In this document: piece after piece, positions 15,641 through 24,505 of the stretch
Position numbering within the stretch: the stretch's first letter is position 1
Layout: each line of letters opens with the position of its first letter
Assembly: GCF_900119085.1 (NCBI RefSeq)
Contig: NZ_FPIQ01000014.1
Location: forward strand, 1-64,000
Origin: Nitrosovibrio sp. Nv17
Lineage (GTDB): Bacteria > Pseudomonadota > Gammaproteobacteria > Burkholderiales > Nitrosomonadaceae
DNA: 64,000 nucleotides
Direction: 5' to 3'
Position numbers and translations under genes: made by a program
The notes under the pieces: model-generated
Told to the model about the DNA's origin: nothing
The model's database searches: none
Seen by the model: the letters and a program-made list of their open reading frames with translations, nothing else

Positions 15641-18591
15641 CATCGCAGGCGACTCATCCCCATGGCGCCGAGATCCTGATCGCGGAGGACAGCCCCACCC
15701 AGGCGGAAAGGCTCCGCTATCTGCTGGAGGGCAGCGGCTACCGGGTGCGATCCATGCCCAACGGCAGGCTGGCGCTCGAGGAGGCGCGCCGCAGCAAGCC
15801 GGCGATGATCATCAGCGACGTGATGATGCCCGAGATGGACGGGTTCACGCTGTGCCGGGAGATCAAGCAGGACGAGCTCCTGCGGGACGTGCCCGTGATC
15901 CTGCTCACCTCGCTCTCGGACATCGGCGACATCATGCAGGGGCTGGAATGCGGAGCCGACCATTTCATCCGCAAGCCCTACGAGGACCATTACCTGCTCA
16001 CCCGCGTCGAGTACCTGCTGATCAACCAGAGCCTGCGCAAGGGCCAGAAGACGCGGATCGGGATGGAAATCTACCTGGGCGGGCAGCGGCACTTCATCAC
16101 CGCCGAACGGCAGCAGATCGTCGACCTGCTGATCTCCGTCTACGAAGAGGCGATCCACATCAACAAGGAGCTTCATGCGCGGCAACTCGAACTGGCGCAT
16201 TCGAACCATCTGCTGACCGGACTCTACCGGATCGCCGAGGGCCTGAACCGGGCAGTCAATGAGCACGAGGTATGCGACAAGGCGCTGGATCATGTGGTGG
16301 AACTGCCGGGCATCGACGCCGGATGGCTCTATCTCTGGGAGCAGGACGGCACCCGGACGACGGCAACCCGCGGCATTCCGGACACGCCGGCGCTCAGGGA
16401 AGCGATGGAGCGCCTGGGCGAGCGCCAGCGCGGCCTGCTCGCCGAAGGCACGAGCCATGCCGCCGGAATCGACCGGGATGCGCTGTCCATGCCGCTCGGG
16501 AACGCGCTGCCGGGTTTCGGCTGCCATGCCGGCATCCCGCTCTGGATCAACAACCAGTACCGTGGCGTCCTCAACCTGGCGGGCGCGCGCCAGGAACCGT
16601 TCGGGAACCATGAGCTGGAAACCTTCCAGGGCGTCGGCCACCAGATCGGCATCACCCTGGAACGCGCCCGCCTGCACGCGCACATGGAACAACTGGTGGA
16701 GGCACGCACGGCGGCGCTGACCGCGGAGATATCGCGGCGCAAGGAATATGAAATCCGCATCATCCGGCTCAACCGCATCTACAGCGTCCTGAGCGGCATC
16801 AACAATACCATCGTGCGCGTGCGCTCGCAGCAGGAACTGTTCGACAAGGCGTGCCACATCGCGACCAGCGACGGCAAGTTCCTGTTCGCCTGGATCGGCC
16901 TGTTCGATGCCGACGCGCAGCGTATCGACCCGATGGCCAAGGCGGGCGACAACGACGGCTTCCTGTCGCGGATCGACCTGACCGATGCCGGCACGCCGGG
17001 GGATTCCTGGTTGATCGCGGAAGCGATCAGGTGGACCAAGCCCGCCATCTGCAACGACCTGACGGTCGTCATCCACGACCCCATGCGTGCCTGGCACGCC
17101 ACGGCGCTGGAACGAGGCTACCGCTCCGAAGTCATCCTGCCGCTGGTCGTCGACGGCCGCCTCGAAGGCGTATTCGCGCTCTACGCATCGGAAACGGGAT
17201 GCTTCGACGAGGAAGAGATGACCCTGCTCACGGAAATGGCAGGCGACATCTCGTTCGCCATGGATCACCTGAAGAAGGAGGAGCGCATCAATTACCTGGC
17301 CTTCTTCGATGCCATCACCGACCTGCCCAACCGGGCGCTGTTCCTGGACCGGGTCGACCAGCGCATCGGCACCCTGCGCGACAGCCGCGAGATCCTGTCG
17401 GTGATCCTGCTCGACATCGAGCGGTTCAGCAGCATCAACGAATCGCTCGGCCACCAGAGCGGCGACGATCTCCTGCGCCAGCTGGGAAAGCGCCTGATAC
17501 TGCTGCTCGACGAAACCGACGTGCTGGCGCATCTTTCCGCGGATCACTTCGCCATCGCCATCCGCCATGCCGAAGGCAGCACGGACATCGTCCATGTCCT
17601 GGAGAAGCTGCTGCTCGGGATACAGGATCAGCCTTTCCAGATCGGCACGCACGAGCTGCGCATTTCCGCCCGGGCCGGCGCCTCCTCGTACCCCGCCGAC
17701 GGTCGCAACACCGATACCCTGCTGCGCAACGCCGAGACGGCCCTGAAGAAAGCCAAGCTGTCCTACGACAAATACCTGTTCTACGCACCCGAGTTCAACG
17801 CCCGCGTCACCGAGAAGCTGAAGCTCGAGACCAAGCTGCGCCGCGCGATCAAGGAAGGGCAGCTGGTGCTCCACTATCAGCCGAAGATCGACCTCGGCAG
17901 CGGGAAGATCAGCGGGCTCGAGGCCCTGATGCGCTGGCAGGACCCGCACAACGGCCTGGTCCCGCCGCTGCACTTCATTCCCCTGCTGGAGGAAACGCGG
18001 CTGATACTGGATGCGGGAAGATGGGCGCTGTCGAAAGCCATCGAGGATTCCCAGACATGGAAATCCCTGGCGCTCGATCCCCCCAAGATCGCCGTCAACG
18101 TCTCGCCCATCCAGCTGCGGCAGAAGGATTTCGTCAGCATGGTGGCCAGCGTCATCCATGGCGCACGCGGCGCGGACATCGAACTGGAGCTGGAGATCAC
18201 CGAGAGCGTGATCATGCAGGACATCGAGACCAACATCCAGAAGCTGCGGATCATTCGCGACATGCACATCGAGGTCGCGATCGACGATTTCGGCACCGGG
18301 TATTCCTCGCTCAGCTACATCGCCAAGCTGCCCGTCAACGTCCTGAAGATCGACCGCGCGTTCATCATCAACATGACCAGCAATCCGGACGACCTGCACA
18401 TCGTCTCCGCCATCATCTCCCTGGCCCACTCGCTGAACCTGAAGGTGATCGCGGAAGGCGTGGAAACCCGCGAACAGGCCGATCTCCTGCGCAAGCTGGC
18501 GTGCGACGAAATCCAGGGCTACCTGTTCAGCCCCGGCGTGCCCGCGAAAAAGATCGAGGAATTCCTCTCCCGCAAGACCACGCTGCAGTAG
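15637..18591 (+). CDS. Response regulator REC-GAF-GAF-GGDEF(degenerate)-EAL
   Basis: 984-aa output protein of the operon. Domains in order: receiver (residues about 10-125, phospho-Asp D61 in SDVMMPEMDG), helical linker, two GAF-like sensor domains (about 185-345 and 370-535), a GGDEF domain (about 555-710) and an EAL domain (about 730-975). The GGDEF active site reads SADHF (residues 634-638), so cyclase activity should be lost. The EAL motif is intact (E762-A-L), together with VNVSP, the second-metal Glu in ELEITES, DDFGTGYSS, LKIDR and AEGVET, so phosphodiesterase activity is expected. Its ATG overlaps the CheB stop. In classical Wsp systems this slot holds WspR, a REC-GGDEF cyclase. Confidence 0.92.
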   Translation: MTSQATHPHGAEILIAEDSPTQAERLRYLLEGSGYRVRSMPNGRLALEEARRSKPAMIISDVMMPEMDGFTLCREIKQDELLRDVPVILLTSLSDIGDIMQGLECGADHFIRKPYEDHYLLTRVEYLLINQSLRKGQKTRIGMEIYLGGQRHFITAERQQIVDLLISVYEEAIHINKELHARQLELAHSNHLLTGLYRIAEGLNRAVNEHEVCDKALDHVVELPGIDAGWLYLWEQDGTRTTATRGIPDTPALREAMERLGERQRGLLAEGTSHAAGIDRDALSMPLGNALPGFGCHAGIPLWINNQYRGVLNLAGARQEPFGNHELETFQGVGHQIGITLERARLHAHMEQLVEARTAALTAEISRRKEYEIRIIRLNRIYSVLSGINNTIVRVRSQQELFDKACHIATSDGKFLFAWIGLFDADAQRIDPMAKAGDNDGFLSRIDLTDAGTPGDSWLIAEAIRWTKPAICNDLTVVIHDPMRAWHATALERGYRSEVILPLVVDGRLEGVFALYASETGCFDEEEMTLLTEMAGDISFAMDHLKKEERINYLAFFDAITDLPNRALFLDRVDQRIGTLRDSREILSVILLDIERFSSINESLGHQSGDDLLRQLGKRLILLLDETDVLAHLSADHFAIAIRHAEGSTDIVHVLEKLLLGIQDQPFQIGTHELRISARAGASSYPADGRNTDTLLRNAETALKKAKLSYDKYLFYAPEFNARVTEKLKLETKLRRAIKEGQLVLHYQPKIDLGSGKISGLEALMRWQDPHNGLVPPLHFIPLLEETRLILDAGRWALSKAIEDSQTWKSLALDPPKIAVNVSPIQLRQKDFVSMVASVIHGARGADIELELEITESVIMQDIETNIQKLRIIRDMHIEVAIDDFGTGYSSLSYIAKLPVNVLKIDRAFIINMTSNPDDLHIVSAIISLAHSLNLKVIAEGVETREQADLLRKLACDEIQGYLFSPGVPAKKIEEFLSRKTTLQ

Positions 18592-18778
18592 CCGCGCCGC
18601 CCGACGGGACGGCAGGACGATGCCGCCAGCGGTTACAATAGGGCTTTTTCCGGAGCCGCCGATGCGCCCCCCATTCACCGCCGCTGCCCGCGGCGCACGC
18701 CGTCCCGCATGCGCCGCGCGAGGCCGCCCGCGCCGCGCCTCCCCGCTTTCCGCGTACCGGCCCGGGCGCTGAACCGGC

Positions 18779-19471
18779 ATGCTGGAGCTGCGCGACGTCC
18801 GCAAGGGCTACGCAGGCGGCCGGCAGGTGCTGTCCGGCCTGTCCTACGCGCTGGCCGCGGGGGAGTACGTGGCGGTCATGGGCGAATCCGGCGTCGGCAA
18901 GTCGACCCTGCTGAACCTGATCGCAGGCCTGGACGTCCCCGACTCGGGCGAGATACGGATCGACGGCATCGCCATATCGTCCCTGGATGATGACGCGGCG
19001 ACACGGCTGCGGCGCAGGCGGCTGGGATTCGTGTTCCAGGCATTCCACGTGCTGCCGCACCTGACGCTGCAGCAGAACGTCGCCCTGCCGCTGCTGCTCA
19101 ACGGCGTTTCCGTGAAGCACGCCGAGGCGCGCACACAGGACATGCTCGACGCGGTCGGACTGCACGGCAAGGCACGGCAGTTTCCACGCCAGCTGTCCGG
19201 AGGGGAAATGCAGCGGGTCGCCATCGCCCGCGCACTGGTGCACCGACCCGCCCTGCTCCTGGCCGACGAACCGACCGGCAACCTGGATCCGGATACCGCG
19301 CGCGACATCCTCGCGCTCATGCGCGCCGAGATCAGGGAGAACGGCGCATCCGCCATGATCGTCACCCATTCGCGCCTGGCCGCGGAGACCGCGGACCGGA
19401 TCCTGGTGCTGACGCAGGCGGGCCTGCATTCCATGGAGCCGTCCTCAGCGGGAGGCCGCGCGCACCCATGA
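18779..19471 (+). CDS. LolD/MacB-type ABC transporter ATPase
   Basis: 230-aa ATPase with Walker A GESGVGKST (residues 35-43), the Q-loop FVFQAFHVLPHLT, the signature LSGGEMQRVAIARAL and Walker B LLLADEPTGNLD, all typical of the family that powers FtsX-like mechanotransmission permeases. The permease follows five bases after the stop, and a secreted AttH/CrtC-like protein overlaps the permease. The three-gene set resembles attEFGH-type export operons. A TACAAT hexamer at 18634-18639 may be part of its promoter. Confidence 0.88.
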   Translation: MLELRDVRKGYAGGRQVLSGLSYALAAGEYVAVMGESGVGKSTLLNLIAGLDVPDSGEIRIDGIAISSLDDDAATRLRRRRLGFVFQAFHVLPHLTLQQNVALPLLLNGVSVKHAEARTQDMLDAVGLHGKARQFPRQLSGGEMQRVAIARALVHRPALLLADEPTGNLDPDTARDILALMRAEIRENGASAMIVTHSRLAAETADRILVLTQAGLHSMEPSSAGGRAHP

Positions 19472-19475
19472 GGCC

Positions 19476-22028
19476 ATGATGCAGGCAATGATGCTGCGGC
19501 GCTGGCTGCTGTGGGGCGAATGGCGGGCGCACGTGCCGCAGGCGGCCGCGGTCGTCGCCGCCATCGCGCTGGGAGTCGCCCTCGGGTTCGCGGTGCACCT
19601 GATCAACGCGGCCGCCTACAACGAGTTCGCCGCGGCCGCCAGAAGCCTGTCGGGCGAATCCGACCTGCAGGTGCGCGGCGTGCAGGCCACGCTCGACGAA
19701 ACGCTGTACCCTTTCCTGGCGCAACGCGACGGCGTCCGGATCGCCAATCCGGTCCTGGAGCTCGACATCATCGTTCCCGCGCATGCAAACGAACGCAGGC
19801 ACGGGATGCTGAAGGTCGTCGGCCTCGACATCTTCCGGGCGGCCGCCATCGCGCCGGACCTGGTCGGCATCCCGGAGGAGGACAATCTGTTCGACCTGCT
19901 GGCGGACGACGCCATCTTCCTCTCCCCCGCCGCCATGGAGTGGCTGGGCGTCCGCCGCGGCGACCCGCTGCCGCTGCGCCGCGGAACGCAGGTGGTCACG
20001 CTGCGCGTGGCGGGCGGACTGGCGCGGGCGCGGGCGGGACAGCGCCTGGGCGTCATGGACATCGGCGCGCTGCAATGGCGCTTCCGGCAGCTCGGCCGGC
20101 TGTCGCGGGTGGAGCTGCAGCTGCTGCCGGGCGTCGACCGCGACGCCTTCAAGGCGGCGCTGGTGCGGGATCTGGACGAACGCCACCTGGTGACGCAGGT
20201 TTCCGACCAGGAGGCGCGCGTCGCCAACATGTCGCGCGCCTACCGCGTCAACCTCAACATGCTGGCGCTGGTGGCGCTGTTCACCGGCGCCTTCCTGGTA
20301 TTCTCCACCCAGATGCTGTCGGTCGTGCGCCGCCGCCACCAGCTTGCGCTGCTGCGCGTCCTGGGTTTCACGCGTGCGCAGCTGCTGTGGCAGATCGCCC
20401 TCGAAGGCGCGATCCTGGGCACCGCCGGCGCCCTGCTGGGGCTGGCCCTGGGACATGCCGCAGCCGCGGCGGCGCTCGACCTCTTCGGCGGCGACCTGGG
20501 CGGGGGGTTCTTTTCCGGGATTCAACCGCAAATCCGCTTCGATCCGGCCGCGGCCGGCGTCTTTTTCCTCCTTGGCGCGGGCATCGCCATGCTGGGCAGC
20601 ATGGCGCCCGCATGGGAGGCGGCCCGCACCCACCCCGCGCCGGCCCTCAAGCCGGGGAGCGAAGACCACGCCTACGCCCGCCTCGCCAGCCCCTGGCCGG
20701 CCCTCGCCTGCCTGGCGGCAGGCGGCCTGTTCACGCAACTGCCGCCGGTGTCGGGCCTGCCGGTCTTCGGCTATCTCGCGGTCGCGCTGCTGCTGATCGG
20801 CGGCATCGCGCTGATGCCGCGCCTGGCCGCGTCGGCCTTTTCCGGCCTGCTGTCCCTCGCCGCCCGCCGCCCCCTGCGCGTGATCCCCGCGCTGGCGCTC
20901 TCCCGCCTCGCCAACGCCCCCAACCAGGCGGCCGTCGCGCTCGGCGGCGTGCTGGCGAGCTTCACCCTGGTGGCGGCGATGGGCATCATGGTCAGCAGCT
21001 TCCGCATCTCGGTGGACGAATGGCTCAGGCACATCCTGCCGGCCGACCTCTACGTGCAGACGGCGGCCGCCGGCGACACGCGGGGCCTCACGCCGGCAGA
21101 GGCAGAAATGATCGCCGCCGCGCCAGGCATCCTGCGAGCCGATTTCTTCCGCTCGACCCAACTCGCGCTGGACCCCGCGCGTCCGGGCGTGACGCTGATC
21201 GCCCGGCCCATCGATGCGGCCGACCCCGCCGCCACCCTGCCGATGACCGGTACGACCCTGCCTCCCGCCGCGCTGCCGCGGGACGCCATCCCCGTATGGG
21301 TGTCCGAGGCGATGGTGGACCTGTACGGCCACACGCCCGGAAAGCGGATCACGCTGCCCATCGGCGATGCGCCGCGGGACTTCGTGGTGGCCGGCGTGTG
21401 GCGCGACTACGGGCGGCAGTTCGGCGCCATCCAGATGCGCCTGTCGGACTACCGCTCGCTGACCCGCGATCCCCTCGTGAACGACGCCGCGCTGTGGCTG
21501 CGGGCGGATGCCACGGCCGAGGATGCCATGGCATCGCTGCAGCGGCTCCCCTTCGGCGGCGTGCTCGACATTTCCGCGCGCAGCCGCATCCGTGCGCTGA
21601 GCCTCGACATCTTCGACCGCAGCTTCGCGGTGACCTACCTGCTGGAAGCCGTCGCCGTCATCATCGGGCTGCTGGGCGTGGCGGCCGGATTCTCGGCGCA
21701 GACGCTGGCGCGCATCCGGGAATTCGGCGTCCTGCGCCACATCGGCATGACGCGCCGGCAGATCCTCGCCCTCCTGGCTGCGGAAAGCGGCCTGCTGACC
21801 GCGCTCGGCATCGTGCTGGGGTTCGTGCTCGGGGGATGCATCAGCCTGATCCTCGTCTTCATCGTCAACCCGCAGTCCTTCCACTGGACCCTGCAATGGC
21901 ACCTGCCCGGGCAGGAACTCGCCGCCGTTGCCCTGGCATTGCTGCTGTCGGCCTCCCTGACGGCGCTCGCGGCCGGGCGCCGCGCCCTTGCGGACAATGC
22001 CGTGCGGGCGGTGCGGGAGGACTGGTGA
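19476..22028 (+). CDS. FtsX-like ABC permease, duplicated core
   Basis: 850-aa permease with an N-terminal helix (AAAVVAAIALGVALGFAVHL), a large periplasmic region, a central membrane block near residues 260-480 and a C-terminal block near 715-840. This is the long, two-FtsX-domain form in which both halves are fused, so one chain could act as the full permease. The ATG at 19476 is used, but 19479 and 19491 are in-frame alternatives; GAGG overlaps the ATPase stop. With the neighbouring ATPase it would extract or export a lipid or envelope component; the substrate is unknown. Confidence 0.85.
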   Translation: MMQAMMLRRWLLWGEWRAHVPQAAAVVAAIALGVALGFAVHLINAAAYNEFAAAARSLSGESDLQVRGVQATLDETLYPFLAQRDGVRIANPVLELDIIVPAHANERRHGMLKVVGLDIFRAAAIAPDLVGIPEEDNLFDLLADDAIFLSPAAMEWLGVRRGDPLPLRRGTQVVTLRVAGGLARARAGQRLGVMDIGALQWRFRQLGRLSRVELQLLPGVDRDAFKAALVRDLDERHLVTQVSDQEARVANMSRAYRVNLNMLALVALFTGAFLVFSTQMLSVVRRRHQLALLRVLGFTRAQLLWQIALEGAILGTAGALLGLALGHAAAAAALDLFGGDLGGGFFSGIQPQIRFDPAAAGVFFLLGAGIAMLGSMAPAWEAARTHPAPALKPGSEDHAYARLASPWPALACLAAGGLFTQLPPVSGLPVFGYLAVALLLIGGIALMPRLAASAFSGLLSLAARRPLRVIPALALSRLANAPNQAAVALGGVLASFTLVAAMGIMVSSFRISVDEWLRHILPADLYVQTAAAGDTRGLTPAEAEMIAAAPGILRADFFRSTQLALDPARPGVTLIARPIDAADPAATLPMTGTTLPPAALPRDAIPVWVSEAMVDLYGHTPGKRITLPIGDAPRDFVVAGVWRDYGRQFGAIQMRLSDYRSLTRDPLVNDAALWLRADATAEDAMASLQRLPFGGVLDISARSRIRALSLDIFDRSFAVTYLLEAVAVIIGLLGVAAGFSAQTLARIREFGVLRHIGMTRRQILALLAAESGLLTALGIVLGFVLGGCISLILVFIVNPQSFHWTLQWHLPGQELAAVALALLLSASLTALAAGRRALADNAVRAVREDW

Positions 22029-23155
22029 CGGGCCGCGCCCGGCCGCGCCCGCCCCGCGGCCCAGCACTGCTCGCCGCGGGCATGCTGCTCGCCACGCTGT
22101 GCTGGGCGGATGCCGCCGTCGACCCCGCGGCGGAAGCGGAGCCGGCCCCGCGCTTCGCACCGGTCGTGCCCGGCACCCCGCTCGCCTTTCCCGCGGATTT
22201 CGGCGCCCATCCGGACTTCCGCACCGAATGGTGGTATGCCACCGGCTGGCTGGAGATGCCCGACGGCAGGCCCCTCGGCTTCCAGGTCACCTTTTTCCGC
22301 GCCGCCACCGAGGTCGATCGCGCCAACCCCAGCCACTTCTCGCCGAAGCAGCTCATCATCGCCCACGCGGCGCTGTCCGATCCGGCCGTGGGCAGGCTGC
22401 TGCACGACCAGAGAAGCGCGCGCGAAGGCTTCGGCCTGGCCTACGCCCGGGAGGGCGACACCGACGTGAGGCTGGACGACTGGCACCTGGTGCGCACCAG
22501 GAACGGTCACTATGAAACTGTCATCCATGCGGACGGCTTCACGCTGCGCCTGTCCCTGGCGCCGACCCAGCCGCCGATGAAGCAGGACCGGGACGGCTAT
22601 TCGCGCAAGGGCCCACGCCCGGAGCAGGCCAGCCACTACTACAGCGAGCCGCACCTGCGGGTCTCCGGCAGCGTCACCCGCGACGGCAGCACCATGCCGA
22701 TCAAGGGAACCGCCTGGCTCGACCACGAATGGTCCACCGCCTACCTCGACCCGGACGCGGACGGCTGGGACTGGGTCGGCGCCAGCCTGGACGACGGCTC
22801 CGCCCTGATGGCGTTCCGGATACGGGGAAAGGACGGCAGCACGATCTGGGCCTACGCCGGCCTGCGCGACGCGGCCGGGCGCTTCACGCTGTACGAACCC
22901 GGCCAGGTGGATTTCCAGCCGCGGCGCACCTGGCGCTCGCCGCGCACCGGCGCCGCCTATCCGGTGGAGATGCAGATCCGCACCGGCACGACCGAATGGC
23001 GGCTCCTGCCGCTGCAGGACGACCAGGAACTCGACGCGCGGCAGTCCACCGGCGCGGTCTACTGGGAAGGGGCGGTCACGGTGACGCGCGACGGCCGGCC
23101 GGCCGGCCGCGGATACTACGAGCTGACGGGCTACGTCAGGCCGCTGCGGCTGTGA
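22025..23155 (+). CDS. AttH/CrtC-like lipocalin-fold secreted protein
   Basis: 376-aa protein starting at GTG 22025, which overlaps the permease stop (GTGA). The N-terminus is a signal peptide (hydrophobic core PALLAAGMLLATLCWADA). The mature part has the family's motifs: FRTEWWYATGWLE, GFQVTFFRA, a central HYYSEPHLRVSG and WLDHEWSTA. The family (AttH, carotenoid 1,2-hydratase/hydroxyneurosporene synthase) has a double-lipocalin fold. No carotenoid genes are nearby, so an envelope role with the ABC transporter is more likely than carotenoid chemistry; this is inference from context. Confidence 0.85.
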   Translation: MTGRARPRPPRGPALLAAGMLLATLCWADAAVDPAAEAEPAPRFAPVVPGTPLAFPADFGAHPDFRTEWWYATGWLEMPDGRPLGFQVTFFRAATEVDRANPSHFSPKQLIIAHAALSDPAVGRLLHDQRSAREGFGLAYAREGDTDVRLDDWHLVRTRNGHYETVIHADGFTLRLSLAPTQPPMKQDRDGYSRKGPRPEQASHYYSEPHLRVSGSVTRDGSTMPIKGTAWLDHEWSTAYLDPDADGWDWVGASLDDGSALMAFRIRGKDGSTIWAYAGLRDAAGRFTLYEPGQVDFQPRRTWRSPRTGAAYPVEMQIRTGTTEWRLLPLQDDQELDARQSTGAVYWEGAVTVTRDGRPAGRGYYELTGYVRPLRL

Positions 23156-23185
23156 GCGGCCCCGGCCGCCTCCCCGGAGATCCGG

Positions 23186-24478
23186 TCAGGGCAGGAACGC
23201 CTTGCGCACGGCGTGGCAGATTTCTTTCCCGGTCACATCGCTGTGATCCCTGATGAAGCGGCTCGCCTCCAGATTGAAGAACCTGCCGGGCTGGAACGCG
23301 TAGTCCCCGCCCACTGCGAGCAGCGGGCCATCGACAGCCTCGCCCGCCTCCATCTTCTGCGCCCCGTTCCGGCCGATCGCGCCGAAGACGTCGTTCTTGT
23401 CGCCGAATGCCATGGCCTTGTCCCCGTTGATCCGCGACGCCAGGGGGTAGGCCAGGCCTACCGCCTTGTCGTTGGGGGTGTGCGTGATCAGGATGGGGCC
23501 GCCGATCCGCTTCCTGTCCACCACGTCGCGGAAGAAACCCGCCTTCGAAAACCCGTTGTGGGAGAAGGCCGCCTGCAGCAGCGTCATGCTCCTTATCCTG
23601 TCGGTATGGGAATGGGCGGCCGCCGCGGCGACCACACGGCCGCCGAAGCTGTGGCCGATGAGGTGAACCGCCCGTACCCGGGAGGCAAGCCTGTCGACGA
23701 GCGGCGCCACGCCGTTCTTGCCGACGGTCCCGGCGCGGGTCTTCATTTCGTAGTAGGTCGTGTAGTTCAGGATGTTCATGGCGGCAGCCTTGAACCCCGA
23801 AAGGACCTCCACGATTCCCGCCGCGCCGCCCTCCCCGGCGACGCCATCCGCCGCCTGACCGGGCAGCGAAGCCCCCCCGCGGCCCGCGATCTCTTCATCC
23901 AGATCGTCCGCATCCGCCTTGAGGCTCGTCATCAGCTCGTTGCCGTCGTCCTTGAAGAAACTGTCCGAGGCGTCATCCTTCGTCGCCGCACCGGGATCCA
24001 GCAGCGCGCGGATCCTTTCCATGAATGCGCGCCGGGCGCTGGCCTTCTCGTCGAGATCCGGGAGCAGGGCCTCGACTTCGTCGAGCAGCCGGCGCTGGTC
24101 GGGATCGGTAAAGAGTTCCTTCATCCGCTCCAGCCTCTGCAGGACGATCCTGTCGGACTCCGCGTCCCCGAACCCGAGGCCTGCAGCGCCGTGACCCGCG
24201 TCCGGCGCACCGGAAACCGATAACGATTCATCATATTTTTTCGAGGGCCAGATCACTCCGACGACCGCAAGCCCCGACACGTCGCCGGGATCGATCGCCC
24301 GGAAGTTTTCAAAGAATCGGCGATAAAGCCCCTCCGCCTCGAGCCTATCGTTGTTCCAGCCATGGGATATGACGAAAACACTCTCGATCCCCGGCGGGAG
24401 ATCCGCCTGCTTCCCGATCTCCTGGCCGTCCTTGCCGAACTCAGCCTCGATGTAGGGAATTCCCGCAATATCGTTCAT
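23186..24478 (-). CDS. Alpha/beta hydrolase-fold protein paired with subtilase
   Basis: 430-aa protein with a serine-hydrolase nucleophile elbow GHSFGG (S277) and an oxyanion-type motif ISHGWNND near residue 38. Between them lies a long, acidic, helical insert (residues about 105-225) that is unusual for the fold. There is no signal peptide. It may act as a lipase or esterase; the substrate is unknown. The gene starts 28 bases after the subtilase stop on the same strand, so the two are probably co-transcribed and work together. Confidence 0.7.
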   Translation of the reverse strand: MNDIAGIPYIEAEFGKDGQEIGKQADLPPGIESVFVISHGWNNDRLEAEGLYRRFFENFRAIDPGDVSGLAVVGVIWPSKKYDESLSVSGAPDAGHGAAGLGFGDAESDRIVLQRLERMKELFTDPDQRRLLDEVEALLPDLDEKASARRAFMERIRALLDPGAATKDDASDSFFKDDGNELMTSLKADADDLDEEIAGRGGASLPGQAADGVAGEGGAAGIVEVLSGFKAAAMNILNYTTYYEMKTRAGTVGKNGVAPLVDRLASRVRAVHLIGHSFGGRVVAAAAAHSHTDRIRSMTLLQAAFSHNGFSKAGFFRDVVDRKRIGGPILITHTPNDKAVGLAYPLASRINGDKAMAFGDKNDVFGAIGRNGAQKMEAGEAVDGPLLAVGGDYAFQPGRFFNLEASRFIRDHSDVTGKEICHAVRKAFLP

Positions 24479-24505
24479 GGATAGGCTCCTCTCCGTCGTT
24501 TCAGA

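Noticed and set aside
15610-18804. A 1064-codon open frame on the minus strand
   Set aside because: Shadow of the REC-GAF-GGDEF-EAL gene, with no plausible domain content.
19511-22024. Open frame in phase with the AttH-like gene extending 838 codons upstream through the permease
   Set aside because: The permease frame has strong family features; the upstream part in the other frame is Arg/Gly/Pro-rich noise. The real AttH-like start is the GTG at 22025.
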